DNA from: Methanomicrobiales archaeon HGW-Methanomicrobiales-1
GTDB lineage: Archaea; Halobacteriota; Methanomicrobia; Methanomicrobiales; Methanospirillaceae
Direction of reading: 5' to 3'
DNA length: 64,000 bases
Assembly: GCA_002839675.1 (NCBI GenBank)
Contig: PGYM01000001.1
Coordinates: 920,683 to 984,682 of the forward strand
Shown here piece by piece: positions 1 through 9,194 of this stretch. Both the position numbers and the translations under genes were made by a program. Below the pieces are notes generated by a model. The model was not told where the DNA came from and ran no database searches. It saw nothing but the letters and a program-made list of their open reading frames with translations. Positions within the stretch are counted from its first letter, which is position 1, and the number at the start of each line of letters is the position of its first letter.

Positions 1-424
1 ACCCGAACTTGTGGATTACAAAGAACGCGGCTGCCAGGTTTTTTGCCGTGCGGACTAAGAACCGCCAGTCCGCGTGAGGGAAGTGCTCTTTGCGGTGCGT
101 GGGGCCGTACACCTTGTGCACCGGTTCGTAATCGGAAATTCTCGGCATCAGAAAGCCGACAACCGGCCCGCGTTCGGTTGCATAGAGCACGTCAGTAGGC
201 CAGGCCGAGATGCTCTTGAGTTCATCATTGCATCCCCGCGCCATGAGAAGCAGTTTCTCCTGCTTCTGCCGCTCGAGCGGCTTGTGATAGATCTTGGCTA
301 CCTCATTTTTGTGCAGGGGCAGGCACTCGTACACGTCCCCTTCGCCGCCGCTCCCGATCTTCTTCCCCAGGGTAATCCGGGTACCGGTACTATCATAAAA
401 AGACCTGAGAGGAACAGCAGCCAA
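1..424 (-). CDS. Serine/threonine protein kinase, N-terminal part (cut by window edge)
   Basis: The reading frame shows a protein-kinase N-lobe: a glycine-rich loop (ITLGKKIGSGGEGDVYE) followed about 20 residues later by a VAKIYHKPL stretch whose Lys is the likely ATP-contacting residue. The gene runs off the left edge, so the catalytic loop is not visible. In this frame a stop lies just upstream and the only start-like codon is TTG at 424-422, four bases after the stop of the PP2C gene; the match GGTGATC lies almost directly in front of it, which is unusually close, so the start is uncertain. It is third in a VWA / PP2C / kinase operon, the composition of the TerY-P triad described for tellurium-resistance-related stress systems. 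Function as a cytoplasmic regulatory kinase opposed by the neighbouring phosphatase is inferred from that arrangement. Confidence 0.85.
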   Translation of the reverse strand, partial: MAAVPLRSFYDSTGTRITLGKKIGSGGEGDVYECLPLHKNEVAKIYHKPLERQKQEKLLLMARGCNDELKSISAWPTDVLYATERGPVVGFLMPRISDYEPVHKVYGPTHRKEHFPHADWRFLVRTAKNLAAAFFVIHKFG

Positions 425-428
425 ACGA

Positions 429-1193
429 TCACCCGGTAAGCCGGACTGCTAAGACGAGCGTCTTGTCATCATCGCTTCGCGCAGCAATATCCTCCCGGGA
501 GAGGAAGGTTTGCAACCTGGTGGCAAACGGCAAAAACCCGCTCTCCGGGTGTTGTTGCAGTGCGGAAAAGAGCGGCTGGAAAAATCCGGGATGGGCTTTT
601 TTCAGTGCAAACGAGAGAACGAGATTCTGCAAACCGTCGGTGAATAACGCGATCTGATCCGGCAATTCCGCATGGAGGATATGCAGCCGGTCGAGATATT
701 GCTCGTCAGTTATGAAATAGGTTGTATTGGCGTACTCTCCCTGTTCCGGCCAGAAGATGGTCTGGTATTCCGTGCCATTCCCGGTGACAATTGCGCCATC
801 GCCAATCTGGAAAAATAGGGCGCCGCCGTTTCCCGCAACCGCGCCAAGGATCGTGCAGGCAAATTCCCGCAGCCGTTTCCCTTCGGACTGGGTTTCAGCA
901 GTTATTGCTTCCCGGGCCGCAGTGATCCAGATCTTCACCGTTTCATCAGTGATTTGTGAAATATCGTCCTGTTCGCGGAGTGTTTCTGCGATATGCGTGT
1001 ACAGGATTTCGCACGCGATCTCTGCGCCGCGTCCGCCATCCGTGGTACTTCCCGCCCCGTCCGCGGCAATCCCGATAAAAAATTCTGAATCTCCCAGCTG
1101 GATGGTGCCGGCCCGGGATGCGTCCTGGCCGTTCTCACCGCGCTGCGTGTGGGCTTTTCCGGTAACAGATGCGCAGGTGTACTTCCATCTCAT
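429..1193 (-). CDS. PP2C-family protein phosphatase of a TerY-P-like triad
   Basis: A 254-residue soluble protein with the metal-binding signatures of PP2C phosphatases: GENGQDA near residue 20-25, ADGAG with Asp45, GDG with Asp132, FTDG with Asp186, and a C-terminal DDDKT segment. These aspartates hold two Mn/Mg ions that hydrolyse phospho-Ser/Thr. The length equals a bare catalytic domain with no membrane segment. Its ATG overlaps the stop of the upstream VWA gene by four bases (ATGA), and the kinase starts four bases after its stop, so the three proteins are almost certainly made together. The likely substrate is the neighbouring kinase or its targets (inference). Confidence 0.9.
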   Translation of the reverse strand: MRWKYTCASVTGKAHTQRGENGQDASRAGTIQLGDSEFFIGIAADGAGSTTDGGRGAEIACEILYTHIAETLREQDDISQITDETVKIWITAAREAITAETQSEGKRLREFACTILGAVAGNGGALFFQIGDGAIVTGNGTEYQTIFWPEQGEYANTTYFITDEQYLDRLHILHAELPDQIALFTDGLQNLVLSFALKKAHPGFFQPLFSALQQHPESGFLPFATRLQTFLSREDIAARSDDDKTLVLAVRLTG

Positions 1194-1870
1194 ATCTCAC
1201 TCCAGCCAAGGGGTGGAGCGAGCATAATTTTGTCCCCGGGATTGCTACGGGACGCAGATTTCATCGAGTTGGAAAGCCACTGGAAAAATTCCCGGAACTT
1301 TAAGCCCTGGAGCTTGACCGGATCCCGGACCGAGATCTGTTTTAAGACCTTCATATCCGCTTTGTTAACGCCGATGGCAAAGAAGGCAAAGGATTTTGCA
1401 TTCTCGCCTTCGCGAACCAGGGAGGCAGCGCTCTGCCACTCGTCGGTCGGGGCGCCGTCCGTGATTAAGAATATCCAGGGCCGGTAGAACGAGATGCCGT
1501 TTGCCCGGTACTGTTCTTTCCGGGTCTTGATGAGGTCGATGCCTTTCCGGATTGCTTCTCCCATGGGCGTATCGCCTTCAGCCTTGAGTTCGGGATCAAA
1601 GAAACATTCGGCAGTATTGAACTCGGAGATGAGCCTGACCGGACCGAATGAAAGCAGCGCGACTTCAACTCTTTTTATTGCGAGCGAGTCGTTCTGCAGT
1701 TCATTGTAAAAATCACGGATACCGGCATTGAGTTCGGCGATGGGCTGGCCCGCCATCGATCCCGAGGTATCGAGCAATAAAAGGCAGGGGCACCGTGGCT
1801 CCGGATTTTCTGCAAAGGTCACCGCACCGAGCGGTTGCTGGTCGGGGAGTAAATCAAGATCGTTGCTCAT
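1190..1870 (-). CDS. TerY-like von Willebrand factor A domain protein
   Basis: A 226-residue single VWA domain with a complete metal-ion-dependent adhesion site: DTSGSM (Asp34, Ser36, Ser38), Thr101 in GDTPMGEA, and Asp138 in [11 protein letters not shown]. No signal peptide is visible, so it is cytoplasmic. This form (COG4245/TerY-like) is typically encoded with a PP2C phosphatase and a kinase, as here, and is thought to be a scaffold or target for phosphorylation. It is the first gene of the operon; a GGTGA ribosome binding site sits about 7 bases before the ATG, and an AT-rich promoter-like stretch lies at 1900-1945. No TerD, TerC or TerZ homologue is seen in the window. Confidence 0.9.
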   Translation of the reverse strand: MSNDLDLLPDQQPLGAVTFAENPEPRCPCLLLLDTSGSMAGQPIAELNAGIRDFYNELQNDSLAIKRVEVALLSFGPVRLISEFNTAECFFDPELKAEGDTPMGEAIRKGIDLIKTRKEQYRANGISFYRPWIFLITDGAPTDEWQSAASLVREGENAKSFAFFAIGVNKADMKVLKQISVRDPVKLQGLKFREFFQWLSNSMKSASRSNPGDKIMLAPPLGWSEI

Positions 1871-2097
1871 GATATTTCACCGTAAAATGTCGGTAGTAAA
1901 CTATCGGCTCTCTATAATACTTAGCGTTCTTTTGTTTTAAATTAAATTTTTTCTGCATGGAGAAAAAGATGCAGTGATCAGATTATCCGTACACAACCTT
2001 CCGGGCATGCCGGTAAAAAAAGCATTCGCTTATCATCGTCCGGGGAATACAGAGAATGTATGAACATTGCTGTCCATTCACGAGAGGAGAATTTTTT

Positions 2098-3759
2098 ATG
2101 ACGGCCCTGAACGTCCGGCTTTTTATTCTTGCCGGCCTTTTGGTCTTCCTTGCTGCCATGGTTTTTCCGGTAACTGCGGTCGCAGATACTGCCAGTTGCC
2201 CGGGCTGCGGGATGGTCTGGAAAGATACCTGCGTTCCGTTCGAGCGGAACAACGAGACTGCCTATAACGAGGAACTTATCGCAGCATATGCACCGGTTGC
2301 AGCAAACCAGACCCCGCTCCCTGATTTCAGCAACCAGTCCTGGAGTTCGGCGTTTCTTTCAGTCCACCAGCTCTTCAGGGAAAAATATGTGTACACGCAT
2401 TGGCGATCGGTGGACTGGGACAAACTCTACACAACCTGGGCGCCGGCAATTGCCGATGCCGAGAAGAAGCAGGATAAGGCTGCCTATTACCGGGCCCTGC
2501 GGGGATACCTGTACGCGATTCCCGACGGGCACGTGGGCATCCTGCCGACAACCGGCGTGTTTGGGGCTAAGTATGCTGATATCGGCGGGGGTTTCGGGCT
2601 TGCCGTGACCCGGCTCGATTCTGGAGATGTCATCGTAAGTTATGTGGCCAATGGCAGTGCCGCAGATGCTGCCGGAATCCGGCCCGGCGACCGGGTGACT
2701 GCCTGGAACGGCAGGGAGATCCACGCGGCTATCAGCGAAACTTCCTATATCTGGGCGGGAAAAAAACCCTCCACCGCAGAAGCAATCCTGCTCAACCAGC
2801 TGCGGTTCTTAACCCGGGCCCCGGTCGGCACGCCGGCCACGATCGCGGTAACCCGGACGGCTGTTCCTGCGTCCCGGGTCGTAAACCTTACCGCATACGA
2901 TGACGGGTATGATAGTCTGACAAAGACTTCCTTTTTCCTGGGCAGGCAGATCAATGATATCGGGGTTGAACGCACCTGGGAGGATGTCCAGCCGCAGATC
3001 AGCAATGATACGGTTACGTACCGGACATTGCCCGGCGGGTACCGGTACATTGCAATCTATGGCGAATCCTATGACGTATACCAGCCGTTCAAGGCTGCCA
3101 TGGAAGATGCGATTGCGAAAAAGGCCCCGGGGGTAGTAATCGATCTCCGGTTCAATGGCGGCGGCGATGATAATATTGCATCCTGTTTTGCGGGATGGTT
3201 TGTGGACAAGCCGGTCTTCTATGAATATGCCTCCCAGTACGATCCCGGCTCCCGACAGTTCACTATTACCTCGGAAGCCTGGACCCAGCCCCGGCCAAAC
3301 GGGTATCATGGCCCGGTCGCAGTGATGGTGAGTCCCGACACGATCAGTTCGGGTGAAGGCATCCCGATGATCTTTGCCCGGTCCGGCACCGGAACAATCA
3401 TCTCCTGGTACGGGACCAATGGGGCATTCGGCATGAACGGACCCCGGGCGATAATGCCGCTCGACCAGTACCTCTTCTTCCCTGCCGGGGCATCGCTCAA
3501 CCAGGACCGCGTGATACAGGTTGACAGCAATGCGTCTCTTACGGGCGGGATTGCGCCGCAGATCCGTGTCCCTCTCAATGAAGATACCGTCGCCCGCGCC
3601 ATGGCCGGCGAAGATGTCCAGCTGACCTATGCAATGCAGTGGCTGGATGAGCAGCAGAAACCGGTAGCAACGCCAACGACAGCAAAGCCTGCTTCTCCGG
3701 GCATTGCGATTGTTGTCCTTGCGGTTGGGCTCCTTGTGCTGGCAGCGGGAAGAAAATAA
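2098..3759 (+). CDS. Secreted S41-like (C-terminal processing/tricorn-type) protease with PDZ domain and C-terminal anchor
   Basis: The ATG at 2098 was chosen because GAGAGGAGA lies just upstream and the protein then starts with a clean signal peptide (MTALNVRLFILAGLLVF..., cleaved near VADTA). A short cysteine cluster (CPGCGMVWKDTC) follows. A PDZ-like segment (VANGSAADAAGIRPGDRV) lies around residues 180-205. The S41 peptidase core follows, with VIDLRFNGGGDD near 345 and SPDTISSGEG near 415, where the second Ser is the expected nucleophile; the usual catalytic Lys was not found by eye. The C-terminus is a hydrophobic anchor beginning SPGIAIVV and ending in RK, resembling the archaeal PGF-CTERM sorting signal with Ile instead of Phe. 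It probably acts outside the cell. Confidence 0.82.
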   Translation: MTALNVRLFILAGLLVFLAAMVFPVTAVADTASCPGCGMVWKDTCVPFERNNETAYNEELIAAYAPVAANQTPLPDFSNQSWSSAFLSVHQLFREKYVYTHWRSVDWDKLYTTWAPAIADAEKKQDKAAYYRALRGYLYAIPDGHVGILPTTGVFGAKYADIGGGFGLAVTRLDSGDVIVSYVANGSAADAAGIRPGDRVTAWNGREIHAAISETSYIWAGKKPSTAEAILLNQLRFLTRAPVGTPATIAVTRTAVPASRVVNLTAYDDGYDSLTKTSFFLGRQINDIGVERTWEDVQPQISNDTVTYRTLPGGYRYIAIYGESYDVYQPFKAAMEDAIAKKAPGVVIDLRFNGGGDDNIASCFAGWFVDKPVFYEYASQYDPGSRQFTITSEAWTQPRPNGYHGPVAVMVSPDTISSGEGIPMIFARSGTGTIISWYGTNGAFGMNGPRAIMPLDQYLFFPAGASLNQDRVIQVDSNASLTGGIAPQIRVPLNEDTVARAMAGEDVQLTYAMQWLDEQQKPVATPTTAKPASPGIAIVVLAVGLLVLAAGRK

Positions 3760-3915
3760 TTTTTTTGTTCATTGAAATTTTCTGAAAGGGGATTCAGGGG
3801 GATGTTCTCCTTGGGCTGTCTCCCCTCAGGGAAAATGAGGGGATCACTCTCCAAACGTTCGATAAGAAGAAGGGAATCATTGGAAAACAGGATTTCAACA
3901 GAGCCGTTTTTTAAT

Positions 3916-5259
3916 TTAATTGAACAGGTGAAGGGCACTGCGAATTTTTGTAGCAGTGAATGGTTTGAAGATATATCCCGTGGGATTGACCGCCTTTGCC
4001 CGGTAGATTGTTTCTGCGTCGTTGGATCCGGAGAGAAAAATAATCTTTGAATTTGTATGGGTGTTTTTAATTGCCCTTGCCGCATCGATCCCATTGAATT
4101 TTCCGGGCACATTTATATCGATAAAGAAAACATCGGCCTTTACTTCCAGATTAAGTTTCATCGCCTGTTCACCACTATCAGCCAGATATATACAGTCATA
4201 GTGAAGATTTTTCAATTCTCTCTCTAAAAGGTGCTGGATAACCGTGCTGTTTTCAACGATCATGATCTTCGTTGATTTTCCGGCTTTTTCTTTAAGTCCT
4301 GGCTTATCTGGAACGGATAATCCGGTGATATCCGGCAGGGCAATTTTTTCCGGTTCTGATTTTTTACCGGAAAGCAGTTTCACGGGCGGGGGGCTGACAC
4401 TTTCGCCCGGGAGGGAAGAATCAGTCCGGGGTTTGTCATCCGGTTCCTCTCCATCTCTCATGTCTGCAGGAAGGGCCGAAGCCATGGTTTTTTCCAGGAC
4501 TGCCATGTAATTTATGGACCGGGAAATTTCATTGAATATTTCCAGACCGTCTCTTCCCATCCCGTTCTGGACCTTGATTTTCTTGAGATCGCTCTTGGAA
4601 AATACCTCAGCTATTGCATCGATATCATGAATCCGCAGATCACCCAGTCCGTAAATTAAGAAAAGAGCAGGCATACCATTGTTATCGTACAGGGAGGAGA
4701 GCAGTTGTTTCCCGAACTTCCTTATCAGTTCCGGCCGTATCCGCCGGTCACAGATCTTGGCAAGCTGGTGAATCGCCGTTGTGCCATCCCGCTGAATCCT
4801 GGCAAGGTCACGGGGATCTGCGATCATGATCAGTGCCGCCCGGTCGATCATCCCGCCCTTTTTTATTACGGCCTGCACAAACCAGCCCCCACTCATGCAA
4901 TCATTTTTGATGAACTGACGGAGCATGTTCACATTCTCTTTCCCGAGAATAGCATCCCCGCGATGCATCGAGTCTATCAGATCCATAGGGGATATGAACA
5001 GGTTGGAAAAGAGTATTCCCCAGATATCCGGGAGTATTTTATAGTTATTCCCTTTGACTTCCCTCTTCACAGCAGTCTCGAACTTTTCAAGCAGCTTGGA
5101 TGACTCACTGGTCTCCAGCGCATAGAGTTCAGAACTTTGAAAGGTAGATCCGAAAATTTTGTTTTCTGTTGGGCTTGCAATTTGTTTTTGTGCGGTACCA
5201 CAGACTTTGCAAAAAATTGCATCATCATCTATTTCTACACCGCATTTTTTACAGAACAT
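3916..5259 (-). CDS. Zinc-ribbon / unknown middle domain / response-regulator receiver fusion
   Basis: A 447-residue protein. Residues 1-22 form a CxxC-x10-CxxC zinc ribbon (Cys3, Cys6, Cys17, Cys20). The middle 270 residues are helical and not recognised. A proline/acid-rich linker leads to a receiver domain at about 329-447, with the acceptor Asp381 in FFIDINVPG, a T/S-like switch in LSGSN, and the conserved Lys432 in FKPF. The first acidic pocket is reduced to one Glu (VEN). There is no output domain after the receiver, so signalling presumably goes through the middle part. GAGGAT precedes the ATG. No histidine kinase is adjacent. Receiver-first-at-C-terminus with an N-terminal zinc ribbon is an unusual order. 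Confidence 0.85.
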   Translation of the reverse strand: MFCKKCGVEIDDDAIFCKVCGTAQKQIASPTENKIFGSTFQSSELYALETSESSKLLEKFETAVKREVKGNNYKILPDIWGILFSNLFISPMDLIDSMHRGDAILGKENVNMLRQFIKNDCMSGGWFVQAVIKKGGMIDRAALIMIADPRDLARIQRDGTTAIHQLAKICDRRIRPELIRKFGKQLLSSLYDNNGMPALFLIYGLGDLRIHDIDAIAEVFSKSDLKKIKVQNGMGRDGLEIFNEISRSINYMAVLEKTMASALPADMRDGEEPDDKPRTDSSLPGESVSPPPVKLLSGKKSEPEKIALPDITGLSVPDKPGLKEKAGKSTKIMIVENSTVIQHLLERELKNLHYDCIYLADSGEQAMKLNLEVKADVFFIDINVPGKFNGIDAARAIKNTHTNSKIIFLSGSNDAETIYRAKAVNPTGYIFKPFTATKIRSALHLFN

Positions 5260-5455
5260 GTATCCTCGTATTTACATTCTGACATAATAAAAATCTTTAT
5301 CTTTTACCGCGGAATTTGCCCCATTTTCAACAATAAAGTATTCTGCTACCGAATCTCCAATCCGTAGCATTAATATTGTACCAGATGCTCTGGAATAAAA
5401 GAGAAAAGTACATCCCTTTTTACGCCAGATAAAAAAAATAATTTAAGGGAATTTT

Positions 5456-6877
5456 ATGGCCTGCAAAATTATTACCGAGGCAATGGATGATGCCCCCTTT
5501 ACGATGAGGCATGCGCATATCTGGTTCCTCTCATCGATGGGGATTTTCCTCGACGGCTTCGATCTCTTCGTGATGTCGATTGCGCTCCCGCTCATCATCG
5601 TCCAGTTTGCGGCAACCCCGGTCCAGCAGGGAATCGTTGGTGCTGCCGCTGTTGTCGGGGCAATCTTCGGGGCGCTTATCGGTGGCAGGCTCTGTGACCG
5701 GTTCGGCAGGAAAAAAGTCTTTTTAGTTGATCTCCTCGTCTTCATCATCTTTGCTGTCCTGTCGGCCTTTGCCTGGGACATCTGGTCACTCATCCTGTTC
5801 CGGTTCCTGCTCGGCATCGGGATTGGGGCTGACTACCCGGTCTGCGCATCCTATGTCAGCGAGTTCATGCCAAAGAGGATCCGGGGGCGGATGCTGATCG
5901 CCGCGTTCAGTTTCCAGGCCGTTGGCATCTTTGCCGCAGCGGGAATCGGTCTTGTCATCCTGGCCCTGCACCCGTCTGAATCGGCCTGGCGGATCATGCT
6001 GGTTGCCGGGGCGATACCGGCCATTGTTATCCTTATCCTGCGGCGTTCTATTCCCGAGAGCGCCCGCTGGTATATCCAGCGCAGGGAATGGAAACTGGCA
6101 ACGGGCGTGGTCCGGTACCTGATACCGGATTTCACGATGGATAAATCCATCAAGCCCCCGGTGGAGGCAGCGGCAAAACCCGCACCGGAAAAGAAAGCGG
6201 CATGGCATGTAACTTTAGATTCCTATGCGGAACTTTTCAACCGAAAGAACCTGCGCCGGACGATTCTCATCACGGTGCCATGGTTTCTCATGGACTTTGC
6301 CTTTTACGGGGTCGGGATCTTCACGCCGATTCTCATCGCGTCCATGATGGGCGCCCATGCAACGGGGCTCAATTTCATTGCGCAGGACTTCTACTCCTCC
6401 GGCCTGACTGCCGTACTGGATGTTTTCCTGGTACTGGGATTTATCCTCAATATTATCTTCATCGAGAGGGTGGGCAGGATGCGTCTCCAGCTGGCCGGTT
6501 TTATCGGGATGGCGGCCGGCATGTTCATCCTCGCCCTGTCCCAGTCCGGTTCCGAGACCATCATTGCCCTTGCGTTTGTCGGGTTCGGGCTCTTTAATCT
6601 CCTCCAGAACTGGGGGCCGAATGCCACTACATTCCTGCTCCCCGCAGAACTCTTCCCCACCCGGCTCCGGGCCACTGCCCACGGTCTGGGTGCCGGGATT
6701 GCCAAGGTCGGGGCTGCCTGCGGCATCATGTTCGTGCCGCTGATGAAGGCGTCCTATGGGGTCCGGGTAACCGTGATCTTCATGGGCGTCATCTGCATCA
6801 TTGCCTTTGTAGTGACGTGGCTGACCCGGATCGATATGACCGGGAAGTCTTTAGAAGATCTCGAAGATGCAGCGTGA
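5456..6877 (+). CDS. Major facilitator superfamily transporter, phosphate/sugar-porter-like
   Basis: A 473-residue protein with about twelve hydrophobic segments. The MFS signature GGRLCDRFGRKKVF lies between helices 2 and 3, and GIGADYPVCASYVSEF resembles helix 4 of Pho84-type H+:phosphate symporters. A charged cytoplasmic loop around residues 230-260 divides two six-helix halves. The second half carries the related ERVGRMR motif and PAELFPTRLRATAHG, also found in sugar and organic-acid porters. The substrate cannot be told from sequence. The gene stands alone between convergent and divergent neighbours; GGGA lies 7 bases before the ATG. Confidence 0.88.
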   Translation: MACKIITEAMDDAPFTMRHAHIWFLSSMGIFLDGFDLFVMSIALPLIIVQFAATPVQQGIVGAAAVVGAIFGALIGGRLCDRFGRKKVFLVDLLVFIIFAVLSAFAWDIWSLILFRFLLGIGIGADYPVCASYVSEFMPKRIRGRMLIAAFSFQAVGIFAAAGIGLVILALHPSESAWRIMLVAGAIPAIVILILRRSIPESARWYIQRREWKLATGVVRYLIPDFTMDKSIKPPVEAAAKPAPEKKAAWHVTLDSYAELFNRKNLRRTILITVPWFLMDFAFYGVGIFTPILIASMMGAHATGLNFIAQDFYSSGLTAVLDVFLVLGFILNIIFIERVGRMRLQLAGFIGMAAGMFILALSQSGSETIIALAFVGFGLFNLLQNWGPNATTFLLPAELFPTRLRATAHGLGAGIAKVGAACGIMFVPLMKASYGVRVTVIFMGVICIIAFVVTWLTRIDMTGKSLEDLEDAA

Positions 6878-7080
6878 TGCCTCCGGACAGGGAGATACGT
6901 TGTGGATTTCCTGCGGCCATTTCATTCTCTTGAGGAATGGATTGCCAGGGCGTTTCCACTCTCGAGGACTGACTTACCCGGGCATTCCCGGAATACAAGA
7001 CCGGGTCTGTTGACGAAGAATAAAATTCCCTTTAAGGAACGGATTTAAAAAAAAAGTAAAAAAAAATTAACCGTAAACAC

Positions 7081-7260
7081 TCAGAAGCGGGGCTTCCGGT
7101 GTTTCGGGAGGCAGTCTCTGCAGTAGACGGGCCTTCCCTCAGTTGGTTTGAACGGTACTTCGCATTCTTTTCCGCAGTCTGAACAGACTACTTTTGTCAT
7201 TTCACGGGGACCGAAGTCGCGGGGACCGCGGTTTCCACCAAAATTTGATTCTCCATACAT
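7081..7260 (-). CDS. Small CxxC-x17-CxxC zinc-binding protein
   Basis: A 59-residue protein read on the minus strand from the ATG at 7260 to TGA at 7081. The N-terminus is glycine/arginine-rich (GGNRGPRDFGPREM), then CSDC and CRDC pairs are separated by about 17 residues including FKPTEGRPVYC, ending KHRKPRF. This is the widespread archaeal/bacterial CxxC-x17-CxxC small zinc ribbon, presumed to bind zinc and perhaps RNA or ribosomes; its function is not established. A TATA-like element (TTTATAC on the minus strand, near 7316-7322) lies about 55 bases upstream. Confidence 0.85.
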   Translation of the reverse strand: MYGESNFGGNRGPRDFGPREMTKVVCSDCGKECEVPFKPTEGRPVYCRDCLPKHRKPRF

Positions 7261-7506
7261 GATAAATTACTCAAACAGTCTGATTATAAACTGTGCTACT
7301 AAACATGATGCCATAGTATAAATGTGTCACTGTTGAGGACATTATCGGAGATGCGGGGTTCGGGGGAATGGAAATGGATTTTTTTTTAGGATTCCCGGAC
7401 GGGATAATATAATCTGACCATCGATAAGCTGGTCATATTGGACTTGGAAAGAAGATTGCTCTCGTTTTCACGGGGGTCAAATGTCGTGGATATTTCTATG
7501 CAGGGA
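7261..7506. other. Intergenic stretch without a recognised gene
   Basis: About 250 bases between the zinc-binding protein and the broken hepT. The right half contains an oligo-T run and short imperfect inverted repeats but no convincing reading frame on either strand. The only thing supported is the upstream promoter of the small zinc gene at its left end. Confidence 0.4.
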
Positions 7507-7837
7507 TTACCCGCGTTTTAAAATAAGGGAAATCTGCTGCATAAGTTGGGGAAGATCCTGTTGGGCCGTACTCCAGACTTCGTCCAGATCGATACCGAAA
7601 TACTGGTGAACAAGAAAGTGTCGCATTGCGATGATATCTTTCCAGGGAATCCCGTGGTGCTGTTCCTGGAATTCCACTGATATTCCATTTGCTGCTTCGC
7701 CGATTACCCGGATATGGCAAAAACCCAGACCTGCAGGAGGTCGACTGGACAAATTCCTCTTTATCTGAAGGGAGTTTTTCCTTGATGCGCTGGATTGCTT
7801 CATTGATATCAAGGAGCCTGTCGATGTCCTATCTCAT
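7507..7837 (-). pseudogene. hepT: HepT toxin remnant (nonsense mutation plus frameshift)
   Basis: The expected start ATG (7837-7835) overlaps the stop of the MNT antitoxin as ATGA, the normal arrangement, but the third codon is TAG (7831-7829). After it the frame continues as a HepT N-terminus (DIDRLLDINEAIQRIKEKL) and then, around 7715-7745, the homology moves to another frame (VIGEAANGIS, RHFLVHQYFGIDLDEVW). The R-x4-H-x-Y RNase motif of HepT is still present in the downstream piece. Two independent lesions mean a functional toxin is unlikely. Sequencing error is possible for one but less likely for both. Confidence 0.82.
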
Positions 7838-8124
7838 AGCGGCACTGCTTCCTGTATTACGGAATGCCGGATCTGCTCTTTGAGTCCGTTTACTGATGCA
7901 ACATCCGCATCGCAGCCAATGAGGTCGGCAAGTTCCCGCTGGAATGCGGCATGGGTAAGAAGAGATGTATCGGGGGGGAACTGTACAAGGAAATCGATGT
8001 CGCTTCCCTTATGGGCTTCATGCCGGGCTACGGAGCCGAAGATACGGATATCTTTTATCCCGAACCGGGCAGCAAGTATGAAGATCTCATCCCGTTTTGC
8101 CGCGATCCGTTCGTAATGATCCAT
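7834..8124 (-). CDS. mntA: MNT-type nucleotidyltransferase antitoxin (partner of a broken HepT)
   Basis: A 96-residue minimal nucleotidyltransferase. IFGSVARHEAHKGSDIDFLV contains the GSxAR...SDID catalytic signature with both metal-binding aspartates intact. Members of this family neutralise HepT by AMPylating a tyrosine of its R-x4-6-H-x-Y motif. It is translationally coupled to the hepT remnant downstream. With the toxin broken, this gene would be orphaned unless it protects against a related toxin such as the second HepT-like locus 1 kb away. Confidence 0.88.
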   Translation of the reverse strand: MDHYERIAAKRDEIFILAARFGIKDIRIFGSVARHEAHKGSDIDFLVQFPPDTSLLTHAAFQRELADLIGCDADVASVNGLKEQIRHSVIQEAVPL

Positions 8125-8291
8125 GTCTTTGTTCCTGTTACCCGTTAGGTATACCGGGGGGATTATTAATGCATTGACTCTCTTATTCCGGCCAGCCAGA
8201 GTTACCCGCGTTCATACGGCTTTTCCGGTTTCCCCATCATCCGCTCGTGGTTCCTGAAAGAGGCAGGGCAATAGGAAATAATCGAAATTGA

Positions 8292-8756
8292 TTATTCCGT
8301 AGGCGAGAGTGGTGTTCCGGTATGATCCGTCCACTGGATCCATTCATCCTGGTTCCGGTAATAGATCTGCTGGTAGCCGTACGTGGACAACCTCGGGACT
8401 CCCGGTTCAAATTTTAAGACTATCACATCAGAGGCCAGTGCCTGGTTCTTGATAATTATCGTGGTCTCATCCGGTCTCTCCCATGTGCCAACCACGACAG
8501 CATCCTGCCCGGGAACGCTGTTGCCGAAATTTCCCTGCTGCACATATGTTTTGTACGTGAGGGTAAAGGTCAGGTCCGGGTGCATTTCAAGCGTCCGTCC
8601 CGGTATAACCTGGTGATTTGTAGGGGGTCCGCCATACGTGGACCATTTCGTGCACAACCCGCCATCGCATGGATTACCATCACACCCTGCGGCAAAGACA
8701 AAGCCGGCCAGCAGGACGGCTAAGACAATGATTCCTCCCCAGTACGTTTTTTGCAT
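8292..8756 (-). CDS. Predicted lipoprotein of unknown function
   Basis: A 154-residue protein with an N-terminal hydrophobic segment ending in the lipobox FAAGC, so it is probably exported and lipid-anchored. The mature part begins with a short cysteine cluster (CDGNPCDGGLC) and continues as a beta-rich domain with many aromatic residues (TWERPDETTIIIKNQ, YGYQQIYYRN). No named family was recognised. It resembles, in size and layout, the lipoprotein encoded at 20.3 kb, though sequence similarity is not obvious by eye. Confidence 0.75.
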   Translation of the reverse strand: MQKTYWGGIIVLAVLLAGFVFAAGCDGNPCDGGLCTKWSTYGGPPTNHQVIPGRTLEMHPDLTFTLTYKTYVQQGNFGNSVPGQDAVVVGTWERPDETTIIIKNQALASDVIVLKFEPGVPRLSTYGYQQIYYRNQDEWIQWTDHTGTPLSPTE

Positions 8757-8912
8757 TGCTGTTTCTCCTGTCTGGAAGATAGGAATGCGGGGTGATAAGG
8801 ATTGTTGTCCGGGTTTTTTGGATTGCTTAGTGACTCTGAATTTATGAGGGCAACCCGGGTCTGGGATTAACCCCCATGTTTAAGTCAGACCATTCATAAA
8901 TTGGATGTACAG

Positions 8913-9194
8913 ATGGATGCACTTGCACTCCTCAGGCAAGCCACGCCGGAACTGAAAAAGCGTTTCGGGGTTGCAAAGATTGGCCTCTTTGGTTCATACG
9001 TACGCGGAGAGGAGCGGCCTGATAGTGATGTGGATGTATTGGTTTTGTTCCGGGAAGAAGAGACCTTTGACAACTACATGGACTGCAAGTTTTATCTCGA
9101 AGATCTTTTCGGGCGGAAAGTTGACCTTGTGATGGAAGGCGCAATCAAGAAACGACTCCGGCCCTATATCATCAGCGAGGTTGTCTATGCGTAG
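8913..9194 (+). CDS. mntA: MNT-type nucleotidyltransferase antitoxin
   Basis: A protein of about 93 residues with LFGSYVRGEERPDSDVDVLV, the intact nucleotidyltransferase signature (GS, then two aspartates). The ATG at 8913 is preferred over the upstream TTG at 8901 because GGATG lies 4-9 bases before it. It ends in TAG overlapping the start of a hepT-like gene (ATG 9187). It belongs to a different subfamily from the antitoxin at 7.8-8.1 kb (GSYVRGEERPDSDVD versus GSVARHEAHKGSDID), and lies in the opposite orientation. Confidence 0.88.
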   Translation: MDALALLRQATPELKKRFGVAKIGLFGSYVRGEERPDSDVDVLVLFREEETFDNYMDCKFYLEDLFGRKVDLVMEGAIKKRLRPYIISEVVYA

